A stretch of 37,395 nucleotides of DNA from an uncultured Clostridia bacterium (GCA_946542465.1 CAMNKQ010000004.1:1-37395); one strand, 5' to 3'; numbered from the stretch's first letter, positions 18,072 to 26,638 are shown. Numbers and translations are program-made. The notes: generated from the letters alone by a model not told the origin.

Positions 18072-18103
18072 GAAACGTCCGCCCTCTTGGGGGCGGACGT
18101 TTC
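18072..18103. terminator. Terminator copy T1 flanking repeat B3
   Basis: GAAACGTCCGCCCTCTTGGGGGCGGACGTTTC. Confidence 0.85.
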
Positions 18104-18279
18104 AATGTGTAGACAAAGCTCAAAACATGTCATTCCGAGCCAGTGCGCACACTGGCGTGGGAATCCGTTCTCCGGTAAAAATGTCAGTGAACATGCAGTT
18201 TTCGGGGAATACGGATTGCCACACCAGTGACGTCGGTCACTGGTTCGCAATGACAAAAACCGACTTTGTCGACAGCTTG
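18104..18279. repeat. Palindromic repeat family B, divergent copy B3
   Basis: TGTAGACAAAGCT...TGTCATTCCGAGCCAGTG...CACTGGTTCGCAATGACA...CTTTGTCGACAGCTT. Confidence 0.8.
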
Positions 18280-18317
18280 AGACGTCCGCCCCCAAGAGGG
18301 CGGACGTTTGCTGTTTT
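18280..18317. terminator. Terminator copy T2 (inverted copy of T1) flanking repeat B3
   Basis: AGACGTCCGCCCCCAAGAGGGCGGACGTTT, followed by GCTGTTTTT. Confidence 0.85.
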
Positions 18318-19474
18318 TACGGTTTGGGCAGCTCCACCACGCTCACGCGCGGCCCGGCGGGCCGGAGCTTCTCCTCCGCCATGGCCGTCTGCAGTTCCGC
18401 TCCTTCGTCCGCCATCACCGCCGTGCAGGCGATGCCCCCATCCCGGCGGTAGATGAGATCCAGATCCTCCGCCCGGAGGGCCTCCCGATAGGGGTTGAGG
18501 GAGGCGTTCACCATCGCCAGCCATGGCTCCAGCTCCAGGATCGTATAGCTGTAGCCGTCCACGGTGTCCAGCGCCGTGGGCGCGGTATAAAAGCGGATGT
18601 CCTCGCTCTTGCACTGGAGCGTCTGGCGCAGGAGCCAGGCGATGTTCCCGGCCGAGACGTTGGTCTCCAGATGCTCGGCCAGAATCTGCACCACCTTGGG
18701 GAGATTCGGGATCTTTCCCAGGCTGATGAATTGCTCGGCGCAGCTTTTCAGGAAGCGCTGCTGCATCTCGATCCGGCCCAGATCGGCGTTGGAATAGCCG
18801 CTGCGGTAGCGGCACAGGCCCATGGCCTGCTGCCCGTTCAAGAGCTGCTCCCCGGGTTTCAGATGGATGCTGAGGCCCTGGCTGCGGTCCTCATAGTCCA
18901 TGGCCATCGGCACCTCGAAGCGCACGCCGCCCATGGCGTCGATCACCTGGCGGAAAGCGTCCAGATCCAGAATGGCATAGCAGTCCGGCTCGAAACCGGT
19001 GAGACGGGCGATCTGCCGGCTCAGGCTCGCCGCGCCGCTCTCGTTGTTGTAGGGCCCCATGGCATAGGCGGCGTTGATCTTGCGGATCTTCCAGGCGGTG
19101 TTGATCATCGTATCCCGTGGGATGGACACCACGTCGATCCGGTGTTCCCCGCTGTCCAGGCGCGCCACCATCAGGGTGTCGGTGTTGGCGTTGCCGTCGT
19201 CCTGCCCGGCCAGCAGCAGGGTGTAGACGCCGTCCCGCCGGGCGGACACCGGGGCCGTCTCCGTCGGCTGCGGCAAAGGCGTCGCCTCGGGAAGCAGGCG
19301 GTTCACCGCCAGGACCTCCGTCCTCTCTGGCGCGCTGGCCGGCTCCGGCGCCCGCTCCCATTGAAGATAGCTGCACAGCGCCGCCGTCAGGATCAGCACC
19401 GCCGCGCTCAACCCGCCGCGCAGGATTTTCCCTTTTGTCGTCTTGCTTTGTTCCATACCGCACCCCCGGCTCAT
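18317..19474 (-). CDS. LytR-CpsA-Psr (LCP) family protein
   Basis: N-terminal TM; DVVSIPRDTMIN, KINAAYAMG, LNGQQAMGLCRYRS, DLGRIEMQQRFLKS. Confidence 0.92.
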   Translation of the reverse strand: MSRGCGMEQSKTTKGKILRGGLSAAVLILTAALCSYLQWERAPEPASAPERTEVLAVNRLLPEATPLPQPTETAPVSARRDGVYTLLLAGQDDGNANTDTLMVARLDSGEHRIDVVSIPRDTMINTAWKIRKINAAYAMGPYNNESGAASLSRQIARLTGFEPDCYAILDLDAFRQVIDAMGGVRFEVPMAMDYEDRSQGLSIHLKPGEQLLNGQQAMGLCRYRSGYSNADLGRIEMQQRFLKSCAEQFISLGKIPNLPKVVQILAEHLETNVSAGNIAWLLRQTLQCKSEDIRFYTAPTALDTVDGYSYTILELEPWLAMVNASLNPYREALRAEDLDLIYRRDGGIACTAVMADEGAELQTAMAEEKLRPAGPRVSVVELPKP

Positions 19475-19585
19475 GCCCTTGTTCGTCGGTTATAAGCTAT
19501 TCGCCGGGCCGCCGACTTATGAGCCGAGCGATAAAACGCACAAAAAGCCCCTGTCGAGAATCGGAAAAACAGGTAAAATTTCCTA

Positions 19586-19614
19586 TTGACTTCAATACCA
19601 AAAAGTGCTAAAGT
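19586..19614 (+). promoter_or_regulatory. Putative sigma-A promoter for the TrpXYZ-like operon
   Basis: TTGACT-17 nt-TAAAGT. Confidence 0.65.
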
Positions 19615-19643
19615 GTTGGCATATTCAAGAGGAGGACAGAAGG

Positions 19644-19691
19644 ATGATGCTTCGTTACGCCGCACGATATTACCGCTATTCTTTTTTGTAA
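19644..19691 (+). CDS. Putative aromatic-rich leader peptide MMLRYAARYYRYSFL
   Basis: RBS-like AGGAGG upstream of an ATG; 15 codons including 4 Tyr and 1 Phe; stop overlaps a GCTATTC...GAATAGC hairpin. Confidence 0.5.
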   Translation: MMLRYAARYYRYSFL

Positions 19692-19809
19692 AAGAGGAAT
19701 AGCTGTTTGTGCTGCTCGAAGGGCCTCCGCTTTTTTGATCTGTCAAACCTGACGCCGCATGGACATGTACCGCGCGGCGTTGTTTATTTGTTTGAAAGGA
19801 AGGACTACC

Positions 19810-20784
19810 ATGAAAAAGATTCTTGCTCTCGCTTGTGCCCTGTGCATGATTGTTGCGCTGGGCGCCGCCTCCGCTTCCGCCGCCGACAGCTATGAGGTCG
19901 GCATCTGCCAGTTGGTGCAGCATCCCGCGCTGGACGCCGCCACCCAGGGCTTCATCGACGCTCTGAATGAGGAGCTGGGCGAGGGCGTTGTCAGCTTCAA
20001 TAACCAGAACGCCTCCGGCGACTCCGCCAACTGCGCCATCATCTGCAACCAGTTCGTCTCCGACGAGGTGGATCTGATCCTGGCCAACGCCACCCCGGCC
20101 CTGCTGGCCGCGCAGGCTGCCACCAACCAGATCCCCATCCTGGGCACCTCCGTCACCGACTATGCCAGCGCCCTGGACTTTGACGAGGACGAGTGGACCG
20201 GCGCCACCGGCACCAACATCTCCGGCACTTCCGACGGCGTGCCCGCCGAGGAATATGCCAAGCTCCTCAACGAGCTCTTCCCCGATGTGAAGAACGTGGG
20301 CATCCTCTACTGCTCCGGCGAGCCCAACTCCAAGTTCCAGGCCGACCAGATCCGCCCCTTCCTGGAGGAGATGGGCTACACGGTCGCTGACTACACCTTT
20401 GCCGACTCCAACGACGTGGCCGCCGTCGCCAACAACGCCTGCGACGACTGCGACGTGCTCTACATCCCCACCGACAACACCGCCGCCTCCAACGCGGAGC
20501 TCATTAACAACGTGGTGCTGGAGAAGAAGATCCCCGTGGTCGCGGGTGAGGAGAACCTCTGCGCCGGCTGCGGCTGCGTGACGCTGTCCATCTCCTACTA
20601 CGATCTGGGCCTTGTCACCGGTCAGATGGCCGCCAAAATCCTGACCGGCGAAAGCGATGCCGGCGAGATGCAGATCGAGTACGCCCCCTTCGAGAAGAAG
20701 TTCAACGAAACCAACTGCGAGATCCTTGGGATCGAGGTCCCCGAGGACTTCATCGCCATCGAGGTCGAGGAAGACGCCGCCTGA
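19810..20784 (+). CDS. ABC transporter substrate-binding protein (PF04392/TrpX-like)
   Basis: Signal peptide; YEVGICQLVQHPALDAATQGF...ANATPALLAAQAATNQIPILGTSVTDY typical of the ABC_sub_bind family. Confidence 0.9.
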   Translation: MKKILALACALCMIVALGAASASAADSYEVGICQLVQHPALDAATQGFIDALNEELGEGVVSFNNQNASGDSANCAIICNQFVSDEVDLILANATPALLAAQAATNQIPILGTSVTDYASALDFDEDEWTGATGTNISGTSDGVPAEEYAKLLNELFPDVKNVGILYCSGEPNSKFQADQIRPFLEEMGYTVADYTFADSNDVAAVANNACDDCDVLYIPTDNTAASNAELINNVVLEKKIPVVAGEENLCAGCGCVTLSISYYDLGLVTGQMAAKILTGESDAGEMQIEYAPFEKKFNETNCEILGIEVPEDFIAIEVEEDAA

Positions 20785-20808
20785 TCCTCTTTCCCTTGGC
20801 ATAATGAC

Positions 20809-20958
20809 GGGCCTGTTGCAAAATGCAAGTCGCCTGTCATTCCGAACCAGTGTCGCAACACTGGTGTGGGAATCCGCTTCCTTTTCAAGAGAAAACGGAT
20901 TGCCACAGCCCCTGGCGGGGCTTCGCAATGACACGTACGGGCATTTGGCAACAGGCCC
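20809..20958. mobile_element. MITE-like repeat B1
   Basis: Terminal inverted repeats GGGCCTGTTGCAAAATGC / GCATTTGGCAACAGGCCC; nearly identical to 31385-31531. Confidence 0.88.
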
Positions 20959-20985
20959 ATGAGAACGCTTTAAGGAGTTTCGTTT

Positions 20986-21930
20986 GTGAGTATTGCTGCT
21001 TATTTCGCCTCCCTGAACCTGCTCAAGCTGGTCAAAAACCTGCCGGGCGGTGTTTCCCAGGGAATCATCTGGGGCATCATGGCCCTGGGTATCTATATCA
21101 CCTTCCGCCTGCTGGACGTGGCCGATCTGACCGTGGACGGCTCCTTCACCACGGGCGGCGCCGTCACGGTCATGCTGATTCTGGGCGGCTGGCCTGCCTG
21201 GGCCGCGCTGCTGGCGGCCCTATGCGCCGGGCTGCTGGCCGGTATGGTGACGGGGCTTCTGCACACCAAGCTGGGCATCCCCGCCATTCTGGCCGGTATT
21301 CTGACCCAGTTCTCCCTCTATTCCATCAATCTGCGCATCATGGGCATGTCGGCCAACAAGGCCGTCAGCGTGGATAAGTACCACCTGCTGCTCTCCTCGC
21401 GGCACATCCCCGCTGCCATCCTCACCGGGGCGCTCATCGCGCTGGCGCTGATCTCCCTCTTCTACTGGTACTTCGGCACCGAGCAGGGCTCCGCCCTGCG
21501 CGCCACCGGCAACAACCCGGCCATGAGCCGGGCCCTGGGCATCAACATCGACAACATGAAGGTGCTGGGCCTGTCCCTCTCCAACGGCATCGTCGCCCTG
21601 TCCGGCGGTCTGCTGGCCCAGTATCAGGGCTTTGCCGACATCAACATGGGCCGCGGCGCCATCGTGATCGGCCTGGCCGCCGTGATCATCGGCGAGGTGA
21701 TCGGCCACGCGATCCTCGGCAAGCGGATGAACTTCTACGGCACGCTGACCTTCACCGCCATCGGCGGCGTGATCTACTATCTGGTCATCGTGGTCGTGCT
21801 GTGGCTGCGCCTCAACTCCAACGATCTGAAGCTCTTCACCGCCGTGGTCGTGGCGCTCTTCCTGGCCGTCCCCTATCTCCGCGCCCAAAAAACGAGTTCC
21901 TTCGCCAAGCTGCGCCGAAAGGGGGGCTGA
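20986..21930 (+). CDS. ABC transporter permease (TrpY-like)
   Basis: BPD_transp_2-type multi-TM protein (DVADLTVDGSFTTGGAV, ALRATGNNPAMSRALGIN). Confidence 0.88.
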   Translation: MSIAAYFASLNLLKLVKNLPGGVSQGIIWGIMALGIYITFRLLDVADLTVDGSFTTGGAVTVMLILGGWPAWAALLAALCAGLLAGMVTGLLHTKLGIPAILAGILTQFSLYSINLRIMGMSANKAVSVDKYHLLLSSRHIPAAILTGALIALALISLFYWYFGTEQGSALRATGNNPAMSRALGINIDNMKVLGLSLSNGIVALSGGLLAQYQGFADINMGRGAIVIGLAAVIIGEVIGHAILGKRMNFYGTLTFTAIGGVIYYLVIVVVLWLRLNSNDLKLFTAVVVALFLAVPYLRAQKTSSFAKLRRKGG

Positions 21931-21933
21931 GCC

Positions 21934-22731
21934 ATGCTGGATCTGCAGAGCATCTCCAAGACCTTTAACCCCGGCACCATCAACGAGAAAAAAGCCCTCA
22001 ACGGCCTCTCCCTCCACCTGGATCCCGGCGATTTCGTCACCGTCATCGGCGGCAACGGCGCGGGAAAATCCACCATGCTCAACGCCATCGCCGGCGTCTG
22101 GCCGGTGGATGAGGGCCGCATCGTCCTCGACGGGAAGGACATCACCGCCCTGCCTGAGCACAAGCGCGCCAGCCTCATCGGCCGCGTGTTCCAGGATCCC
22201 ATGATGGGCACCGCGCCCAACATGCAGCTGGAGGAGAACCTGGCCCTGGCCCTGCGCCGCGGCGAAAAGCGCGGCCTGCGCTGGGGCGTCACCCGGGACG
22301 AGCGCGGCTCCTACCACGAGGTGCTGAAAACCCTTGGCCTCGGCCTGGAGGACCGCATGACGGCGAAGGTTGGCCTGCTCTCCGGCGGCCAGCGCCAGGC
22401 GGTCACGCTGCTGATGGCCTCTCTGCGCAAGCCCAAACTCCTCCTCCTGGACGAGCACACCGCCGCCCTGGACCCCGCCACCGCCGCCAAGGTGCTGGAG
22501 CTCTCGGACAAGATCGTGGCCGAGAACAAGCTCACCACCCTGATGATCACCCACAACATGACCGACGCCATTGCCCACGGCAACCGGCTCATCATGATGA
22601 ACGAGGGACACATCATCCTGGACGTGCGCGGCGAGGAGAAACAGCATCTGACCAAGCAGGAGCTGGTGGAAAAGTTCGCCCATCTCTCCGTCACTGCTCT
22701 CGACAGCGACCAGGTATTGTTAAGCAAGTAA
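21934..22731 (+). CDS. ABC transporter ATP-binding protein (TrpZ-like)
   Basis: Walker A GGNGAGKS, signature LLSGGQRQA, Walker B LLLLDEHTAALD. Confidence 0.92.
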   Translation: MLDLQSISKTFNPGTINEKKALNGLSLHLDPGDFVTVIGGNGAGKSTMLNAIAGVWPVDEGRIVLDGKDITALPEHKRASLIGRVFQDPMMGTAPNMQLEENLALALRRGEKRGLRWGVTRDERGSYHEVLKTLGLGLEDRMTAKVGLLSGGQRQAVTLLMASLRKPKLLLLDEHTAALDPATAAKVLELSDKIVAENKLTTLMITHNMTDAIAHGNRLIMMNEGHIILDVRGEEKQHLTKQELVEKFAHLSVTALDSDQVLLSK

Positions 22732-22743
22732 GAACCGAAACAC

Positions 22744-22776
22744 AAAAGCGGAGCAGGTTTTCCCTGCTCCGGTTTT
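22744..22776. terminator. Terminator copy flanking repeat C2 (left)
   Basis: AAAAGCGGAGCAGGTTTTCCCTGCTCCGGTTTT. Confidence 0.85.
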
Positions 22777-22968
22777 CAGCTTGTCAAAAAAGCCTCGCAG
22801 AGTTTTTCGCTCGCAAGCGAAAAATCAGTCAAATCCGTTTTTTCCGGGGGCGTGTACCTCGGAAAAAACACCTCTCACCCTGCAAGTGTGCGAGTGTCTC
22901 CCGCAAACGAGTGCGCGCGGCAGGGTGCAGCCCCTCTGTCGGCAAAGCCTTTCGGCTTTGTCGACAGC
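22777..22968 (+). repeat. Palindromic repeat family C, copy C2
   Basis: AGCCTCGCAGAGTTTTTCG...GTGCGCGCGGCAGGGTGCAGCCCCTCTGTCGGCAAAGCCTTTCGGCTTTGTCGACAGC. Confidence 0.88.
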
Positions 22969-23002
22969 AAAAGCGGAGCAGGTTTTCCCTGCTCCGTTTT
23001 TT
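22969..23002. terminator. Terminator copy flanking repeat C2 (right)
   Basis: AAAAGCGGAGCAGGTTTTCCCTGCTCCGTTTTTT, direct copy of 22744-22776. Confidence 0.85.
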
Positions 23003-23009
23003 ACGTTGT

Positions 23010-23621
23010 TCACTTTTCCGGGAAATACCCTTCCAGACCGATCTGGTTCTCCTGGGCCCGGATTTTCTCCTTCCAGCACTTGTGGCACATGGCCACATAG
23101 CTGTCGTTGCCGCCCAGCATGACCTGGCTGCCCGCGGTGACGATCTTTCCCGCGCCGTCGATGCGGGCGTTGACCGTGGCCTTCCGGCCGCAGGCGCAGA
23201 CGGTCTTGATCTCGGTCAGGGAGTCGGCCAGCTCCATCAGCCGCTGAGCGCCCGGGAAAAAGTGGGTCAGAAAGTCGGTGCGCAGGCCGAAGCACAGCAC
23301 CGGCAGATCCTCCTCGTCCACCAGATCCCGCAGCTGGTCGATCTGCGCGGGGGTGAAGAACTGGGCCTCGTCGGCGATGATGACGTCATGGCGCCCCGCC
23401 GCGTGGTAGGCCGCCTTCACGTCCTCCTCCGGGGTGATGACCCGGGCCGAGCACTGCAGGCCGATGCGGCTGCGGATGATGTCGGCCCCATCCCGGGTGT
23501 CGATGCTGGGCTTGATGAGCCAGACCAGCATGCCCAGCTCCTCATAGTTGAACTTGGTGATCAGCGCCTGGGCGGATTTGGAGGAGCCCATGGCGCCGTA
23601 TTTAAAGTAGAGCTTGGCCAT
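23010..23621 (-). CDS. tdk: Thymidine kinase
   Basis: MAKLYFKYGAMGSSKSAQAL, IIADEAQFF, zinc-binding Cys pairs (CACGRKA, CHKC). Confidence 0.95.
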   Translation of the reverse strand: MAKLYFKYGAMGSSKSAQALITKFNYEELGMLVWLIKPSIDTRDGADIIRSRIGLQCSARVITPEEDVKAAYHAAGRHDVIIADEAQFFTPAQIDQLRDLVDEEDLPVLCFGLRTDFLTHFFPGAQRLMELADSLTEIKTVCACGRKATVNARIDGAGKIVTAGSQVMLGGNDSYVAMCHKCWKEKIRAQENQIGLEGYFPEK

Positions 23622-23623
23622 GC

Positions 23624-24268
23624 TTATTCCTCACTCTCCAGATGGGCCCGCACCCGCTGGATGACCATGTCCAGCGCCACCAGGTTGTGCCCGCCCTCGG
23701 GGACGATCACGTCCGCGCGGCGCTTGGAGGGCTCCACAAAGGCCTCGTGCATGGGCTTGACGGTGCTGAGATACTGGCTGATCACGCTCTCCAGGCTGCG
23801 TCCGCGGTCCCGCACGTCGCGCACGATGCGGCGCAGGATGCGCACGTCCGCGTCCGCGTCCACAAAGATCTTGATGTCCATCTGATCGCAGAGCTCCCGG
23901 TTTTCATAGATCAGGATGCCCTCGACGATGATGACGCGGGTGGGCCGGATGGTGACGGTCTGATCCGTGCGGTCGTGGATGGAATAGTCGTAGACCGGAC
24001 ACTGGATGCTCTTGCCCTCTTTCAGCAGCTTCAGATGCTCGATGAGCATGTCCGTGTCAAAGGAATCCGGATGGTCGTAGTTGAGCAGGGCCCGCTCCTC
24101 ATAGGGCATGTCGTGATGGGCCTTGTAATAGTTGTCGTGGTGGATGACGGAGACGTCCCCGCCAAAACGCTCGATCAGGCGTTTGGTGATGGTGGTCTTG
24201 CCGCTGCCGGTGCCGCCGGCGATGCCGATGACCATGATCTTGCTCATGTTCATGTCCTCCTGCGTCAT
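23624..24268 (-). CDS. udk: Uridine kinase
   Basis: GIAGGTGSGKTTI, DNYYKAHHDMPYEER, NYDHPDSFD, VIIVEGILIY. Confidence 0.95.
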   Translation of the reverse strand: MTQEDMNMSKIMVIGIAGGTGSGKTTITKRLIERFGGDVSVIHHDNYYKAHHDMPYEERALLNYDHPDSFDTDMLIEHLKLLKEGKSIQCPVYDYSIHDRTDQTVTIRPTRVIIVEGILIYENRELCDQMDIKIFVDADADVRILRRIVRDVRDRGRSLESVISQYLSTVKPMHEAFVEPSKRRADVIVPEGGHNLVALDMVIQRVRAHLESEE

Positions 24269-24323
24269 TTTCTATTTGTATTCTACCATATTCGACAGGG
24301 CTTAGGCAATAGGACAAAGCTAT

Positions 24324-24352
24324 TTGACTTTTCGCTTTCTATCCTCTATAAT
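24324..24352 (+). promoter_or_regulatory. Putative sigma-A promoter for deoD
   Basis: TTGACT-17 nt-TATAAT. Confidence 0.8.
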
Positions 24353-24396
24353 TTTTTATAAAGGAAGCAAAAATTTTCACATAGGAGGAAACAAAC

Positions 24397-25134
24397 ATGT
24401 CCATTCCCACTCCCCATATAAACGCCAAGGTGGGCGAGATCGCCAAGACCGTGCTGATGCCCGGCGATCCCCTGCGCGCCAAGTTCATCGCCGAAACCTT
24501 CCTCACCGATCCCGTCCTGGTCAACAACGTCCGCGGCGTCCAGGGCCATACCGGCACCTGGAAGGGCGTGCCTGTGACGGTCATGGCCTCCGGCATGGGG
24601 ATCCCCTCCATCGGCATCTACAGCTGGGAGCTGTACAATTTCTATGACGTGGACAACATCATCCGCATCGGCTCCGCCGGCGCCCTGCAGGACGATCTGA
24701 AGCTGCGGGACGTGGTGGCCGGCATGGGTGCCTGCACCAATTCCAACTACGTCAAGTCCTTCGGCCTGGGCGAGACCGCGACCTTCGCCCCCATCGCCGA
24801 CTTTACCCTGCTCTCCAAGGCCGTGGAGGCCGGCAAAGAGCACGGCGTGGACGTGAAGGTGGGTAACCTCCTCTCCTCCGATACCTTCTATGCCGCCGAG
24901 GGCTGCGGCAAGAACGATCAGTGGAAGCGCATGGGCGTGCTGGCCGTGGAGATGGAGTCCGCCGCGCTCTACGCCAACGCCGCCTACGCCGGCAAGCGCG
25001 CCCTGTGCATCTGCACCATCTCCGACCACATCTACCGCCCCGAGGACAATCTCCCCGCCGAGGAGCGCCAGAACTCCTTCACCCAAATGATGGAGATCGC
25101 TCTGGATACGGCGGTGAAAATGGCCCAGCTCTAA
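24397..25134 (+). CDS. deoD: Purine-nucleoside phosphorylase
   Basis: TPHINAKVGEIAKTVLMPGDPLRAKFIAE, GTWKGVPVTVMASGMGIPSIGIY, VEMESAALY. Confidence 0.96.
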   Translation: MSIPTPHINAKVGEIAKTVLMPGDPLRAKFIAETFLTDPVLVNNVRGVQGHTGTWKGVPVTVMASGMGIPSIGIYSWELYNFYDVDNIIRIGSAGALQDDLKLRDVVAGMGACTNSNYVKSFGLGETATFAPIADFTLLSKAVEAGKEHGVDVKVGNLLSSDTFYAAEGCGKNDQWKRMGVLAVEMESAALYANAAYAGKRALCICTISDHIYRPEDNLPAEERQNSFTQMMEIALDTAVKMAQL

Positions 25135-25150
25135 TTCCCTCATATTCTTC

Positions 25151-25180
25151 TTGATTTGTCCCGCTTCGCCATGGTATAAT
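25151..25180 (+). promoter_or_regulatory. Putative sigma-A promoter for BMP-family SBP gene
   Basis: TTGATT-18 nt-TATAAT. Confidence 0.7.
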
Positions 25181-25241
25181 TATTCTGTTAAAAGGCGGAG
25201 TTTCGAGCTCTGTCAAAAATAATAACATATGGAGGAAAAGC

Positions 25242-26354
25242 ATGAAAAAGATTCTTTCTATCGCTCTGGCCCTGTGCATGATCTTTGCCCTGGCCGCTCC
25301 CACCGCGTTCGCGGAAGGCGAATGCAAAGTCGCGATGATCACCGACTACGGCGATATCACCGACCAGTCCTTCAACCAGACCACCTATGAAGCCTGCAAG
25401 GCCTTCTGTGAAGCCAACGGCGTGGACTTCACCTATTACAAGCCCGCCTCTGACTCCGATGAGGACCGTATCTCCATGATCGAGAAGGCCATCGACGACG
25501 GCTTCACCGTCATTGTGATGCCCGGCTTCGCTTTTGCCCCCGCCATCGCCGCCACCGTCGAGGACTATGACGATGTGACCTTCATCGCGCTGGACGTCTC
25601 CGAGTTCGACCTGACCTCCGCCGGCCTGGAAGAGCTGCCCGACAACCTCTACTCCGCTGTCTATCAGGAAGAGCTCTGCGGCTACATGGCCGGTTACGCG
25701 GCTGTGAAGCTCGGCTACACCAAGCTCGGCTTCCTGGGCGGCATGGCTGTCCCCGCTGTTGTCCGCTATGGCTACGGCTTTGTTCAGGGCGCTGACGCCG
25801 CTGCTGCCGAACTCAGCGCTGACGTGAGCATCAAGTACGCCTACGGCAACCAGTTCTACGGCGATGCCGACATCACCGCTGCCATGGATACCTGGTATGC
25901 CGACGGCACCGAGGTCGTCTTCGCCTGCGGCGGCGGCATCTACACCTCCGCTGTCGACGCTGCCAAGAAGGTTGACGGCAAGGTCATCGGCGTTGACGTT
26001 GACCAGGCCGGCGTTATCCAGAACTATGCCGAGGCCGAGGATACTTCCATGACCATCACCTCTGCCATGAAGGGCCTGGCCGCCACCGTCAATACGGAGC
26101 TCGCCGCTGTTCTGGACGGCAGCTTTGAGGGCGGCAAGGTTGAGAACCTGGGTCTGGTCTCCGAGATTCCCGAAGAGAACTATGTCCAGCTCGCCGGCTC
26201 CACTCAGTTCTCCGATGCCTTCAGCGTTGAGGATTACACCGCGCTGGTCGGTGCCATGCTCAAGGGCGAGATCGTGGTCTCCAACGACATCACGGTCAAC
26301 GCTGCCGATCTGGCCACTGTTGTGACCGTCAACGATCTGGGCAACCTGAAGTAA
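25242..26354 (+). CDS. BMP family (PnrA/Med-like) substrate-binding protein, likely nucleoside-binding
   Basis: VAMITDYGDITDQSFNQTTYEACKAF typical of BMP proteins; next to deoD and Nup-type ABC genes. Confidence 0.9.
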   Translation: MKKILSIALALCMIFALAAPTAFAEGECKVAMITDYGDITDQSFNQTTYEACKAFCEANGVDFTYYKPASDSDEDRISMIEKAIDDGFTVIVMPGFAFAPAIAATVEDYDDVTFIALDVSEFDLTSAGLEELPDNLYSAVYQEELCGYMAGYAAVKLGYTKLGFLGGMAVPAVVRYGYGFVQGADAAAAELSADVSIKYAYGNQFYGDADITAAMDTWYADGTEVVFACGGGIYTSAVDAAKKVDGKVIGVDVDQAGVIQNYAEAEDTSMTITSAMKGLAATVNTELAAVLDGSFEGGKVENLGLVSEIPEENYVQLAGSTQFSDAFSVEDYTALVGAMLKGEIVVSNDITVNAADLATVVTVNDLGNLK

Positions 26355-26370
26355 TTGTTCTCCGCACATA

Positions 26371-26399
26371 GAAGGGACAGGCTTTCGGCCTGTCCCTTC
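26371..26399. terminator. Terminator copy flanking repeat C3 (left)
   Basis: GAAGGGACAGGCTTTCGGCCTGTCCCTTC. Confidence 0.85.
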
Positions 26400-26609
26400 A
26401 AGCTGTCGACAAAGCCAAAAGGCTTTGCCGACAGAGGGGATGCAGCCCAGCGCGCGCACTCGCGTCGAAAGACGCTCGCACACTTCTGGGCTGAGAAGTG
26501 TTTTTTCCGAGGCGCATGTCCCCGGAAAAAACGGATTGGATTGATTTTTCGCCTTGCGAGGCGAAAAACTCTGCGAGGCTTTTGCTTCAATAGAGTTTGT
26601 CTACAGTCT
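26400..26609 (-). repeat. Palindromic repeat family C, copy C3
   Basis: Reverse-orientation family C element; 26400-26488 is the exact reverse complement of 16629-16717. Confidence 0.9.
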
Positions 26610-26638
26610 GAAGGGACAGGCTTTCGGCCTGTCCCTTC
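26610..26638. terminator. Terminator copy flanking repeat C3 (right)
   Basis: GAAGGGACAGGCTTTCGGCCTGTCCCTTC, identical direct copy of 26371-26399. Confidence 0.85.
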
